Shown one piece after another: positions 45,340 through 57,506 of a stretch of 64,000 bases of DNA; the first letter of the stretch is position 1, and every line of letters starts with the position of its first letter. Origin of the DNA: Dipteronia dyeriana (Eukaryota; Streptophyta; Magnoliopsida; Sapindales; Sapindaceae); the NCBI GenBank assembly GCA_032871835.1, contig CM065296.1:57802186-57866185 (forward strand), written 5' to 3'. Position numbers and translations under genes: made by a program. The notes beneath the pieces are model-generated. The model was not told where the DNA came from, did not search any database, and saw only the letters and a list, made by a program, of their open reading frames with translations.

Positions 45340-45815
45340 CTCTAGGGGGTTATAGCCAGATGAGGTATCAAAGAGAACTATCTAGCTCTCTCTTAGGCTG
45401 GAGATCGGGATGGCTACCTTGCTCTTAAACTCAAGTCCTTATTGGGGTTGTAACCTGACCAAGGCATCAAAAAGGCTATCTAGCTATTTCCTGGTATTGA
45501 GATCTGGATGGAATCTATTCTCTTACACTCAGACCCTTCTGGGGGTGGTATCTCGACAAAGACGTCAGGAGTGCTATCTAGCTATTTCCTGGTCTTAAGA
45601 TCTGGGTGGCAGCTATGCTCTTACACTCGGACCCTTCTTAGGGGGTGGTAGCCCTACCAAGGCATCAAGAGGTCTATCTAGCTATTTCCTGGTCTTGAGA
45701 TCTGGATGGCAGCTATGCTCTAACACTCAGACCCTTCTTGGTGAGGAGTAGTGCCCGACCGAGGCATCAGCGATAGCGAGGGGCTTCCCCGGCTAATCCC
45801 TGGTCTTGGGACGAT
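45340..45815. repeat. T6 tandem array of about 97-99 bp
   Basis: About five units have words GCTATCTAGCTATTTCCTGG and TCTTACACTCAGACCCTTCT, the reverse complement of the T4 array. Units are more diverged than in T4. The array lies between pol and the antisense gene. Confidence 0.9.
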
Positions 45816-45974
45816 AATGTCAAATTTCCTATGTATACCCAAATCGCTGTGGAACATAGTTGAAGATGGAGAAAAAACATGCTTTATTGATAAAAAGAAA
45901 GGAGTACATTATTGCTGGAGATTAAAAAGTAGGTAGAGATAGCCTGCTCACGAGCTCACTGTTCAGGGGTAGAA

Positions 45975-47250
45975 TTTTCTCAAGTGATCCGTATTCCATG
46001 TATGATTAGTGAGTCGGCCATTCATGTCCTCGAACTTGTATGCCCTATTGCGGATCACCTTATTTACTAAGTAAGGTCCTTCCCAGCCAAGACCCTGTCT
46101 GACCTCTTCCTTGTATTCAACATCACTTTCCTGAGAACTAGGTCCTCTTACTTAAAGTTCTGGGATTTAACCCTACTGTTAAAGTACCTAGCAATCCTAC
46201 TCTAGTAAATTTCTACCTTCTCTGTAACTCGATCTTGTTTTTCTTCCAAGAGATCTAGGCTAGCACGGAGCTTGCTTCCCGATTCAAAGTGTTGAACCCT
46301 AAAGAAGGTCAGTTTATGCTCAATGGGAAGTACCGCATCAACCCCGAAGGCTAGGGAGTAGGACGTTTCCCTGGTAGCAGTTCTCCTCATAGTACGGTAA
46401 GCCCAGAGAACTTCGGGGAGCTCCTCAGCCCATCTAACCTATTTTTGGCTGTAACTTCTTTTTCAACGGCATCTTAATAGTCTTATTGGTGAATTCCACC
46501 AGCCCGTTAGTCTGGGGGTGCGCTACAAAAGTGAACCTAAGGTCGATTCCCAAACACTGGCAAAAGTCTTTGAATCGGCCATTATCAAAATGCTTGCCGA
46601 GGTTAGCTACAATGGCAAGAGGGGTCCCAAACCGGTAAACTACATTTTTTTTATGAATCTTGTTGTATTTTCTTTCGATATCTGGGAAAGCGATTCGGCT
46701 TTGACCCACCTTGTGCAATAGTCAATCGCTACGATAGCATGCTTGGCTTGACCAGGAGCAGTAGAAAGCGGTCCGATCAAGTCGACTCCCAACATAGCAA
46801 AGGGGTATGGTGAGCTAAGGGATGACAATCGCTCCGGCGGCAGGTGACTCAAGTTTGCAGTCTTTTGGCATGCTTCACATGATCATATTAAGTTCTTTTC
46901 ATCTTGATGGATGGTCGGCCTATAATACCCCATGCGGAGTACCTGGTATGCTAGAGCCTCCCCACCAATGTTGTTCCCGCATTCCCCGGAGTGAACCTCT
47001 CTCAATGCTCATTTGGCATCATCAGGATGTAAACATCGAAGTAAAGGGAATGATCTGCCCCTCCTGTATAAGTACCCATCCACCAGGCAATATCGGGCGG
47101 AGAGTCTCTTGATTCTTCTAGATTGGTTAGGCTCCTTGGGAAGCCTTCCTTCTTGGAGATAATCCATTATTAGGTCCATCCAGCATGGCCGCCGATCCAG
47201 GGTATAAGTCTCGTTACCTGCTGTTGTGCTTTGTAGGGGGATCACTTCGA
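45975..47250 (-). pseudogene. T6 integrase
   Basis: The zinc-binding N-terminus spans about 47245-46860 (CWMDLIMDYLQEGRLPKEP; later SCEACQK). The core: AMLGVDLIGPLSTAPGQAKH holds the first Asp; VYRFGTPLAIVANLGKHFD has Asn-Leu where Asp-Asn is usual; HPQTNGLVEFTN retains the Glu. The C-terminal part (46390-46202) reads RASLDLLEEKQDRVTEKVEI and ends HLRKFYP-like at about 45975. Three frames are used, so it is dead. Confidence 0.86.
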
Positions 47251-47339
47251 GAGGGACTTCCTATGTTAAGTCTTGCTACCATTCATAGATATCTTGGCTA
47301 GGATGTCATGTTATCCCCTTTTGCTTGATAATCATCCCC

Positions 47340-48030
47340 AGATACTTGGTTGACTATGAGCAACGAGTCACTTCTGACCTACAGGTTATCGACCCCAAGC
47401 TCTACAGCCGCCCTTATTCCGGCTAATAGGGGTTCATACTCCGCCTCATTGTTAGTGGCTTTAAATTCAATTCTGAAACAGTGGCAGCACTCAGTCCCTT
47501 CTGGGTTGATTAGAACTATGCTTGCTCCTCCCTCGGCTTGCCCGGACACTCCATCTATGTAAAGGATCAATGACTTGTAATCTTCCGGCCAGCTATCAGA
47601 CTACGGAATCCTCTCAGGAGTTATGTTAGTCACTGTTGAGGTCGCTTGGCCTAGGGGCATTGAGAGCTCTACTACAAAGTCCGCCAAAGCCTGGGCTTTT
47701 ATTTCAGTAATGGGTTAATACCTTAAATCAAACTGGGTGAGCTTCAGGGCCCATAAAACCAACCTTTCAGAAACATCCGGCCTTTGCAAGAATTGCCTGA
47801 GGGGTTGGTTTGTCACTACTGCTATTGAATAAGCTTGAAATCAGGGACGAAGCTTCCTTATCGAGGTTACCAAGGTTACCAAGGCATAAGCAAGCATTTC
47901 CAGAAGGGTATAATTCTTCTCCGGCTTGGTGAGAGCATGACTCACATATTTGATAGGCCGATGGACCTTATCTTCGTATTCCTTGACCAAAGCCTCACTT
48001 ACTGCAGTCTTTGATACGGCCAAGTAGATT
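47340..48030 (-). pseudogene. T6 RNase H and second RNase H
   Basis: The frame 48023-47841 is the ordinary RNase H (KVHRPIKYVSHALTKPEKNY; LLEMLAYALVTLVTSIRKLR). The frame 47570-47379 is the second one: LYIDGVSGQAEGGASIVLIN, then RIEFKATNNEAEYEPLLAGI. Having both places T6 in the Tat lineage. Stops separate them. Confidence 0.85.
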
Positions 48031-48041
48031 TGTAGCTCTTC

Positions 48042-48934
48042 TCATTGACTTGGTTTGACCAGTAGCGGAGGGTTTGACAGATATTTTTTTAAGGCTTGAA
48101 AAGCTTGTTCACTCTCGTGGTCCCATTTCATGTTTCTTCCCTGCTTGATAGCTTTGAAGAATGGGAGACATTTGTCGGTAGACCGAGAAATAAACCTGTT
48201 AAGCTCTGCTACCTGCCTTTTTTGGACTTGAACCTGTTTAAGTGACGTGGGGGACTCTAGATCTAAGATAGCCTTAATTTTTTCAGGGTTAGCCTCTAAG
48301 CCTCTGTCATGAACCATGAAGCCCAGAAACTTCCCCACAGTAACCCCAAAGGCGCATTTAGAGGGGTTCAATCTCATCTGGTTCTCTCTTAAGATCATGA
48401 AGGTTCTGTGAAGGTTACCCAGATGGCCTTCAGAGGTTGATGACTTGGTGATCATGTCTTTGATGTAAACCTCCATCTATCATCCAATTTCATGCTTGAA
48501 CAACCGATTGACTAACCGTTGTTATGTAGCTCCTGTTTTCTTAAGCTCGAAAGGCATCACTTTGTAACAATCAGACCCTGTCTAGTGATGAAACAGGTCT
48601 TTTCCTGGTCGACGGGGTGCATCATAATTTGATTGTGTCCTGAAAACGTATCATTGAAGCTCAGAAGCTTGTTTCCAGAGGTAGAGCCAACTAACTGATC
48701 AATTTTTTATAAAGGGAAACTGTCTTTCGGGCATGCCAGGTTGAGGTCGGTATATTCGATGCACATGCTCCACTTCCCATGTTGGCGATCCATTAGGGAT
48801 AGCGTGCTTCTATGATGAAGCCTGCTTAAGTCAATTTGTCCACTTTTTCCTGAACCGTAGCATTTCTTTCTGTATTGAAGTGATGCCTTGCTCCAAGCTA
48901 AGATGTCATTCAACTCTCTGAGGAGCTCGACCAA
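48042..48934 (-). pseudogene. T6 reverse transcriptase
   Basis: The upper part (48934-48707) has WSMCIEYTDLNLACPKDSF. The lower part (48476-48042) has MEVYIKDMITKSST, where the catalytic YxDD reads Y-I-K-D, then MRLNPSKCAFGVTVGKFLGF and FISRSTDKCLPFFKAI. Stops separate the two parts. A 23 bp direct duplication (CTCTGAGGAGCTCGACCAAA) lies at about 48915-48960. Inactive. Confidence 0.86.
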
Positions 48935-49191
48935 ACTCTCTGAGGAGCTCGACCAAACTCTCTTTCACTCCCAGATCATGGGTGGCTCTAACCTTGACAA
49001 CCTTTGAAAGATCGTTTATTCAGAAAGACACTTCTTCCAGCTCATCCACCGGATGCCCACTAGTCCATTCCCTTCTCTGCTCCTCCTGGTCTAGCACTAC
49101 AAGATCATCTTCTGGGTGATTTGTGGGTTCTTCATCTTCCAAAGGTCAATACTGATGTTGCCCTGTCCTGGATCGTTGTTAACTGGGCAAA

Positions 49192-49690
49192 TTATTTTGC
49201 TAGAGCTGTTAGGTTGGCAGACACTGCGTAGCATCTCTTCGGCGCTTGTTGGTCACCCTGTACTTCCCTACCTTGTCTCCTACTGGGAACTTCAGGACAT
49301 TGTGGTAGATGGATAGAACCCCTTTCAAAGATGATAAAAATGGCCTTCCTAATATTGCATTGTAGGCCGACGGGGTATCCACTACCACGAAGTCTGTCAT
49401 GACATTTTGCAAGAGAGGTGTGGGTCCAACGATTACTGGCAGGATTTTTGATCCTACGGGTATGATTGAGTCCTAGTGAACCCATACACCGGGGTAGTGC
49501 AACTATTGTAACACCACTGTTTCAAGTTAAATTTTTCCAAGGTGTCTTTAAACAGGATGTCGACATTGTTGCCTGTGTCAACCAGCACCCGGTGTACAAT
49601 GCAGTTGGCAATTTGTACCGTGATCACCATGGGATCATCATGGGGCTGCATGGTGTTATAGACATCCGCTTCGGTGAAAATGATCTGTGA
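49192..49690 (-). pseudogene. T6 aspartic protease region
   Basis: The frame 49651-49454 reads IVHRVLVDTGNNVDILFKDT with the D-T-G intact. A second frame, 49412-49209, carries MTDFVVVDTPSAYNAILGRP. A frameshift near 49450 separates them. Confidence 0.8.
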
Positions 49691-49949
49691 TAACTAGGAG
49701 GGGTTGGTCGGGCTCTGGTTGACCTTGAAAATACCCCGACCATCGTCTATGCGAGGGACTTTCCTTGCTTGGTTTTTCCTGGAATTATTGTAGGTGCCAG
49801 CCAAAGTAGGTCCTTTACTGATGGTATGTATTATCTGAATTTGCTGCATCAGATCTGCCTGATCCCCCTTTCTTTTCTCATCGTGTTCACGGATCTCGGC
49901 TTGTACTTACCTTCTAGTCTAAATGTTATCCCCGACTTGCTGAAAGAAT

Positions 49950-51036
49950 TCTACCAAATAACCCCCTCTTATGAAAGACTCGATCAGATTTCACAAGTTA
50001 TAGCACTTTAAAGTGTAGTGTCCCACGACTTCGTGAAAGTCATAATACTAATAACGATTCCTCTTATCGACAGAGGCTTTCATGGGTGCAGGCTTCTGTA
50101 ATAACCCTTTATCCCGAATGGCGAGATAGATTGTTTCACGGGATACAATCAATGGGGTGTAATAATCATATCCTCTCTCATCTCTAGCTATTGGATCCAC
50201 CACCCTAAGAGGAGGCGAAGCCCGCAGGGGAGTTTGTTTAGCGGGATACCTTTCCGTTCAGGGTTGAGAAATGGGGAGGCGATACGTCGACCTATTAGGG
50301 GTTTTGTTCTAGCTTTTCTGAGCTTGCTCTGGTTTGGAAACTTCCTTTATCTGTTGCTTTACGGCTCTCATATCGTCGTGTTCCATCTTTACCTTGATCT
50401 GTTCGTCGACCTCTATCTGCTCTAGAGCCCGATCAAAGGCTTCTTGGTAGGTTTCTGGAGGCCGCTTGGCGAAAGACCCAAAAAAGCTTACCAGCCCACA
50501 AGTTCCTCATGAATTTGGTGAAGGTTTCTTTCTCGGTGACGACCCTCATCTGGATGACTTCCTTATGGAAGCGCTCGACATAAGCCTGGAGGGTTTCCCA
50601 TCTCTCATAGATCACGTATTGTAGATGGATTGGATCCTTTAATCAAGGCTTAACTCCCTGGAATTGCAAACAGAAATCAATTGACAGTTTCATGAAGGAA
50701 TCCACACTGCTAGTGAGTAGCTTTCTGAACCAGGTCTTAGCGTAATCCGTCAGTGTAGTTGGGAACATCTGACACATAGCGGCCCTGGCCCTGTTCTAGA
50801 CCTCTATCTGTTGAATGAAGCTCTCCAAGTGGCTCAAGGGATCCTCAGTCCTAGAGAATCTATCAGTCGGCATTTTGAATTTTGGTGGGAGCTTCGCCTC
50901 CCAAACCCTTATAGTGAAGAGAGAATTCATCTCACTTAGAGGGTCTTTCTTGTCTTCCTGGTACTTCCCTTTCTTTATCCATTGGCACTTTTTCTGAAGA
51001 TCTGCCAGCTGGTCTCTCAGGTGCTTGCTCTCATGT
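49950..51036 (-). pseudogene. T6 gag, C-terminal two thirds
   Basis: Below the solo LTR the frame 51036-50796 holds ESKHLRDQLADLQKKCQWIK, a coiled linker, then FSRTEDPLSHLESFIQQIEV. The frame 50615-50433 continues with YVERFHKEVIQMRVVTEKET. The knuckle at about 50015-49960 reads YYDFHEVVGHYTLKC, its first Cys changed to Tyr. Stops and frame changes throughout. Confidence 0.8.
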
Positions 51037-53234
51037 TGTAGAGAAAAAAACTGTTCAAAACGCAACGGAAGCATGAGAAAACAAAGATTAGGGTTTACAT
51101 ATATAAAAAAATGCCCTTTTTAATAACAAGAACCTTAACCCTAGATTAATTGATGTATATAAAGAGTATCGTACCTTTTTTTTCGTGTCGACTAAACTAG
51201 CATCAAATTGAATCCACAAGATCTTCCAATCCAATCACGAACATGAATCACCTAGGAGTGTGGGCTCCCTTTCTTCAAATTGTATACCTGAGGATTGAAA
51301 CAAACAAAATCTTCTTCTTTGTTAGTCACAATATTCCTCCAAAAGAAAAACCAAGAACGTCCGGTCACTTTTGAATTATCAATCAATTTGATTGAAACTC
51401 GAGTGAACATTGATAAGATACTGTACACAAAACACTTTTAATGCAAAGGATACTAGTGTACTATCAAAAACAATAACATTTCCTCTTTTCTCTATGCTTG
51501 AACGAATTCTTCACATAACAAGTTGGACGAAGTTTTTTTTTTATAACAATAAAAAATAACTTCTTACACCAAAATCTAAGGCTTGGTCGAAATTCACAAG
51601 TAGTATATATAGGAGACCAAATCCTCTCCTAAGAAGGATTTACTTGGTGGTTAAGAATCCTTTCCCTAGGTAGATTTACTTGGTGGTTAAGAATCATTTT
51701 CTAAAAAAAATTCTATCCTACACCAAGAATCCTAATCCAACTCAATAGTATATTTGTAACCATATTAAAGACTTCCTAATTTGATTAGATAAATAATTCA
51801 TTTTATTTATCTACTTATCAAATATAGTCTTTAATATTAATTATACTACAAACAATAGTATAATGTTAGGAGACCATCTCCTAATAGAAATTTTTTTTGA
51901 CTTTTAATTAAATAATTGATTAATCATCAAATTAATTAATTTCCATTTAATTAAATAATAAAATAATATAATATAATTAAGCTATTCTAAATAGCCTTGC
52001 CGCCCAACACATATATATGGGTCAATATATTATTTTCTTATTTTATTAAATCCATTTGACCTTTATAAAAAGTCCACATATGAGCTAGACCCATTCTTAC
52101 AAAAAGAAACAAATCAACATACCTCAATACAATTCTAGATGGACCCCTAAATTGGTCTGGTAGAATATATCAAGTGATCCATACAAGTTCGTGTGGATTG
52201 AGCATCTTGGCGGGCTATCTAAATTTAAGCTCCAATAGACACAACCCAATCACAATCCACAAATGATTCACTTAGGTCCAATCAATTTAATTTTAGTTCA
52301 TTCTACTAAAGAAATAAAATTGAACTCTTAAATAAAGATAGAATAAGTTGATGTTACTCATTCGTACCCTAGACAACCTGATTGGAGAAAGTGTATCGTC
52401 GTGAAGAATACCAGTAATCGCCAATAGCTCGTAGACTGTCTATAGCTCTCCAAGTTACCATAATTACTCATATGACCACATTTTGAACTTGGATATTTTG
52501 ACTTGTCTAGAAGCCATGTTTCAATAGACACTATTGAAAACTTAACATTAAGATTTAATATCCAATACCTAAAAACATCAATATGATTATATTCTACCAT
52601 CATTTAATAAATGGAGCCACGATGTCCATATCTATAAATGAAGTCCTCTATCGATTAACAAATGAATGCCACCAAACTATCGATGATAGACTATGCTATA
52701 TAATCGTACTCATTGATAGCTCAAAAGATAACACTTGCAACCATAAGTCCATCATTTATCTCAGGATTGAGATAGACTCTCCGATTGTCTTTAAATGAAC
52801 AAATTTTATCTATTGACGGTCCTAGATAAAGTATTTCATTGTGATCCTATTCAATGGACCCAGTGCACTAGATTATTTTGCCCAAAGACACCACACTTTG
52901 ATGATTTTAGACTCATCATAACACATTTGATCCCACTCAAATGCTAGCAAAAGAATCTACAACTTTGACAAGATAAATGCGCCCAACCTTTTATCTTAAG
53001 TTGTGAATATTATTCAAGATTAACTAAAGAATTGTGTCTACCTTATACATATCTAGATGTATGAACAATTCTTCTTTTCTCATAGTCTTTTGACCTTGTG
53101 ATTATTTACTTTTGACATTTATAATTATTAAACTATAAATGCTATAAGATTTGTTAAACTAGAAATCACTTTATTAATATGAAAAGATTGTTAATTACAA
53201 TATTACACTATTGCTATCGAGCATAATCCTAACA
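51037..53234 (-). mobile_element. solo copia A LTR in T6 gag, TSD CATGT
   Basis: A 2198 bp LTR, TGTAGAG (51037) to CCTAACA (53234). It is flanked by the perfect duplication CATGT (51032-51036, 53235-53239). It contains the divergent 71-codon (52583-52798 plus) and related minus-strand frames. No internal sequence remains. It is the youngest insertion level visible in this nest. Confidence 0.96.
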
Positions 53235-53239
53235 CATGT

Positions 53240-53848
53240 TTCCTCAAATTAATCTTGGTCTCCTCACTGTTATACCTTTCTTAAGAGCTAGCGACCTCTA
53301 CCCGATTCCTTCTTCGAATGGGATCTGTCTGCGGGCTTTGTTGGCTTTCTTTCTCTCTAGCCCAGACCTCCCTCCTTAAAGTCTCGCCGCTTCCGGGGAA
53401 GGATGTCTGCTGCAGACTTAACTTGCCTGGGTTGGTAACACGGCGAAGCTTCAGGAACAGGGGGCATGGGCCCTAACCTATCTTGGATCGAGGGTCTGAG
53501 TACAATTCCATTACTAGCTGACTCCGAAAGGGTAGGTCCCATGCGATCAAAAGCGGGTCGCCGAGTCCTGGGCCTGCTTGGTTCTCCTTGGTTGTAGAGG
53601 TTTGCTTGCTGGACAGTAATACCCTTAGCGAGCAGTCGAAGGCAGACATTTTCCACGAAGGCCGCCTCTTGTTGGTCAAGTGTGACCTGGCTTCCCATAG
53701 AGGGATCTAAAGCCCACACAGTGGTTGGCTAGTATGGGACCTAGCCATTGATCCTGAATTTTCTTCCTTTTTTCCAGACCTTTCGTGTCAATGCAACTGA
53801 AGGTTGCTCGGATATGTCTGGCTATCCTTGGGAAGAGCGAAGCCTCAT
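53240..53848 (-). pseudogene. T6 gag, N-terminal third
   Basis: The ATG at 53848 gives MRLRSSQG then a stop. The frame 53719-53357 reads PSMGSQVTLDQQEAAFVENV, then RPAFDRMGPTLSESASNG and YQPRQVKSAADILP, matching T2 and T4 gag. It continues on the far side of the solo LTR. Confidence 0.82.
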
Positions 53849-53900
53849 GATTAACTGAAAAATAACAACTTATGAATATAAAAATGATGGTGTGGAAGCC

Positions 53901-53920
53901 TGTTCCCACAGACGGCATAA
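53901..53920 (-). other. T6 primer binding site, degenerate
   Basis: The minus strand reads TATGCCGTCTGTGGGAA just inside the LTR. Compared with TGGCGCCGTC of T4, the first bases have decayed. Confidence 0.65.
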
Positions 53921-53925
53921 GAAAG

Positions 53926-55136
53926 TGTTAAAGAGAAATTTGCTCAATGTGAGAAATTCCAACTAACTCCCTCAAGACCACTACCATGGAAGTGGTGGCC
54001 GGGGTCGGTACATTTGATACCTGACATGCTTAGATAGAAATGAATGTTTGAATGACAATAGCAAATGGGCACTTTATTATTAATCACTCGTAGTATACAG
54101 AAACCTCTCGTACACACTCACAATCTCTCTAGGACATAAGAAGGTGGCAACTTCGTGCTTGTCGAATAGTAGATACAATGATGGCCTTGTTTCGATCACA
54201 GAATTTAGGTCTGACCTAATCCTCTTTCTTTTTCACTCTATTTCTACCTATATCTTTCATCTCTGTTTGGCCTTATTTATATCCGGTCCAAGTTGGTTTT
54301 AACTCATAAATATCCTGCCATGATCCCATGAATCCGTTCCCTCCTTATCGGGCAAGATTCGTTATTTGAAAGTTGTTGACTTCGAATTGATAACGGATTC
54401 GATGATATCTTTGATGAAGATAAGTTTGTTCCTTTTTGGAATCAACCTCTTGACTTACACTTACATGGAATTAATGTTGGTTATAACGTAGATACGATCT
54501 TATGTGTACTCACTGCATGATTTTTAATAAAGGTCATCGAGTTAGTTGCTCGTTGTCTCGTAGAGCGAGGTAGACCCATGCTTTGGTTCTCTTCTCAGAA
54601 GCTTGGGATGGGATTTCTCGACCATTTAGAGCTTGAGACGTCCCTGTAGACATTTCTAAAGGTAGCATGGATCTGATCCACTTAGAGACCCTCTTTCTCC
54701 TCATATCGTTGAGAGGACAGTGGTCTCTTGGAAAGGTTGGTGGGCTTCTAGTTTAGGCTATGAGTTAAGTTTGACCTCTTGAAGCCTTAACCTAGAGGGA
54801 GTTTGCTTTGCTTGTCGGGGTTTCACTTCGAGTGCTTCTTGAGCTCGGTGATCCTTCCTTGCATTCACGGGGTAGTTTTGGAGCCCGACCCCAGGAACCG
54901 AGGTTTCTTGGTAGGTGGTCTCGAGAAGCTCGGATTCCAGTGTTCGTGTCAGGGCTCGACCTGGTCGTGCCTAGCTCCATCCTTGATAATTTCGAAGCCC
55001 GACGATTATTCCCTGTTTCTGTGGGGGAAGTTTTATGGTCCGCCCAGGGTCTCTTGAATGTCTAATTTGGGATTTGATTCGGGCTAGGAGAGTGAAAAAT
55101 TTCTCTTTGACCCCTAGCCAAATTTTACTATTAACA
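53926..55136 (-). mobile_element. T6 5' LTR
   Basis: A 1211 bp LTR, TGTTAAAGAG to TACTATTAACA. Plus-strand frames inside it (54803-55065) show no domain and are not called. Confidence 0.94.
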
Positions 55137-55141
55137 GAATT

Positions 55142-57326
55142 TATAGTTTAATTATTATTATTTACTTTTGTCAAAAGTAAATAATCATAAGGTCAAAAGA
55201 CTATGAGAAAAGAAGAATTGTTCATACATCTAGATATGTATGAGGTAGATACAATTCTTTAATTAGTCTTGAATAATATTCACAACATAAGATAAAGGTT
55301 GGGTGCCTTTATCTTGTTAAAGTTTTAGATTCTTTTGCTAGCATTTGACTGGGATAAAATGTGTTATGATGAGTCTAAAATCATCAAAGTGTGGTGTCTT
55401 TGGGCAAAAGAATCTAATGCACTGGGTGCATTGAATTGGATCACAATGAAATACTTTATCTAGAATCGTCAATGGATAAAAGTTTTTTATTTGAAGACAA
55501 TCAGAGAGTCTATCTCAATCCTGAGATAAATGATGGACTTATGGTTGCAAGTGTTAGCATTTGAGCTATCAATAAGTACAATTATATAGCATAGTCTATC
55601 CTCGATAGTTTGGTGGTATTCATTTGTTAATCGATAGAGAACTTCGTTTATAGATATGGACATCGTGGCTCCATTTATTAAATGAGAGTAGAATATCATC
55701 ATATGGATGTTTTGAGGTATTGGATATTAAATCTTAACATTAAGTTTTCAATAGTGTCTATTGAAACATGGCTTCTGGACAAGTCAAAATATCCAGGTTC
55801 AAAATGTGGTCATATGAGTAAATATAGTAACTTGGAGAGCTATACACGGTCTATGAGCTCTTGGCGATTACTAATATTTTTCACGAGGATACACTTTCTC
55901 CAATAAGGTTGTCTAGGGTTTGAGTAAGAAATATTAACTTATTTTATCTTTATTTAAGAGTTCAATTTTTGTTCTTTAGTGGAATGAACTAAAATTAATA
56001 GATCGGACCTAAGTGAATCATTTGTTGATTGTGATTGGGTTGTGTCTATTGGAGCTTAAATTTTGATAGCCCGCCAAGATCCCCAATCCACACGAACTTG
56101 CATGGATCATTTGATATATTCTACCGGACAAATTTAGGGGTCCATCTAGAATTGTATTAAGGCATGTGGACTTGTTTCTATTGTAAGAATGGGTTTAGGT
56201 CACATGTGAACTTTTTCTTAAGGTTCAATGGATTTAATAAAATAAGAAAAATAATATTGGCCCATATATATATGTTGGGCGGCAAGGCTATATAAAATGG
56301 CTTAGTATATTGTTTTTTATTTTATTATTTAATAAAATAGAAATTAATTAATTTGTTGATTAATTAATTATTTAATTAAATGTCAAAATCTTTTTCCTAG
56401 TAGAAGATGGTCTCCTAAAATTATACTATTGTTGGTAGTATAATTAATATTAAAGACTATATTTGGTAAGTAGGTTAGTAAAATGAATTATTTATCTAAT
56501 CAAATTAGGAAGTCTTTAATATGGTTGCAAATACACTATTGAGTTGGATTAGGAGTCTTGGTGTAGGAAAGAATTATTTTTGGAAAAGGATTCTTAACCA
56601 CCAAGTAAATCCACCTAAGAAAATGATTCTTAACAACCAAGTAAATCATTTTTAGAAGAGGATTTATGATCCTATTTATATTTCTCTTAAATTTCGGCCA
56701 GCCCATACAATTCTAAGATTAGGCCAACCTAGTTCAATTTAAGAGAAGAATTCGGCCAACCTAAAGAATTCATCTTGGAGAGAATTCGGCCACCATAAGA
56801 ATTTTGGGAGAAAAAACTGTTTTTGCTCTAGACAAAATTCGATCAACTCTAAGAAATAGTATGAGATTCGGCAAAGAAGAATAGGAAGAAGAACGTTTAG
56901 TTTTTGATAGTACACTAGAAGCCTTTACATTAAAAGGTTTTGTGTACAACATCGAATCAAGGTTCACACGAGTATCAATCAAATAGATTAACAATTCACA
57001 AGTGACCTAATGTTCTTTGTTTTCTTCTTGGAGGATAATTGTAACTAACAAAAAAAAAGATTTTGTTTGTTTCCATCCTCAGGTATACAATTTAAAGAAA
57101 GGGAACCCACACTCCTAGGTGATTCACGTTCATGATTGGATTGAAAGATCTTGTGGATTTAATTCCGTGCTAGTTCAATCGTCACGAGAAAAAGGTACGA
57201 TACTTTTTTTATATATCAATTAATCTATGGTTAAGGTTCTGGTTATAATAAAGGGAATTATTTTTATTTATACTGAAACCCTAATTTTTTAAATTTTCAC
57301 GCTTCCGTTGCACTATTTTCCCTACA
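55142..57326 (+). mobile_element. A3 5' LTR, remainder
   Basis: The LTR resumes with TATAGTTTAATTATT after the right T6 duplication and ends TTTTCCCTACA at 57326, next to the PBS. With 40769-40865 the total is about 2.28 kb. It carries the 71-codon frame (55487-55702 minus) and the overlapping plus frame 55682-55906. Confidence 0.94.
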
Positions 57327-57465
57327 ATTGGTATCAGAGCCTGGTTGTACCCTTGAATAATTGATGTATGTGTACGTGAATCTTTTTCTTTTTATTGTAT
57401 ATATACATGTTTTAAAAAGAGATGGCACTCTAGGTATTCGCATATATATTTACATCGGAATGTAT

Positions 57466-57506
<41 letters not shown>

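Larger units (their letters stand above)
40866..55136 (-). mobile_element. T6: near-complete Tat-type element in A3 LTR, TSD GCATT/GAATT
   Basis: Minus orientation: 5' LTR 53926-55136, PBS, gag, protease, RT, RNase H, second RNase H, integrase, 99 bp array, antisense gene, and 3' LTR 40866-41930. The flanks GCATT (40861-40865) and GAATT (55137-55141) are a 5 bp duplication with one change. The A3 LTR reads on across it when T6 is removed. Without the nested solo LTR its length is about 12 kb. LTRs look roughly 85-90% alike by eye, and coding parts carry many stops, so it is not recent. Confidence 0.93.

Noticed and set aside
54803..55065. Overlapping plus-strand frames of 84 and 85 codons in the T6 5' LTR
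   Set aside because: They are antisense to the LTR, share no length or motif with other LTR copies, and have no promoter context.
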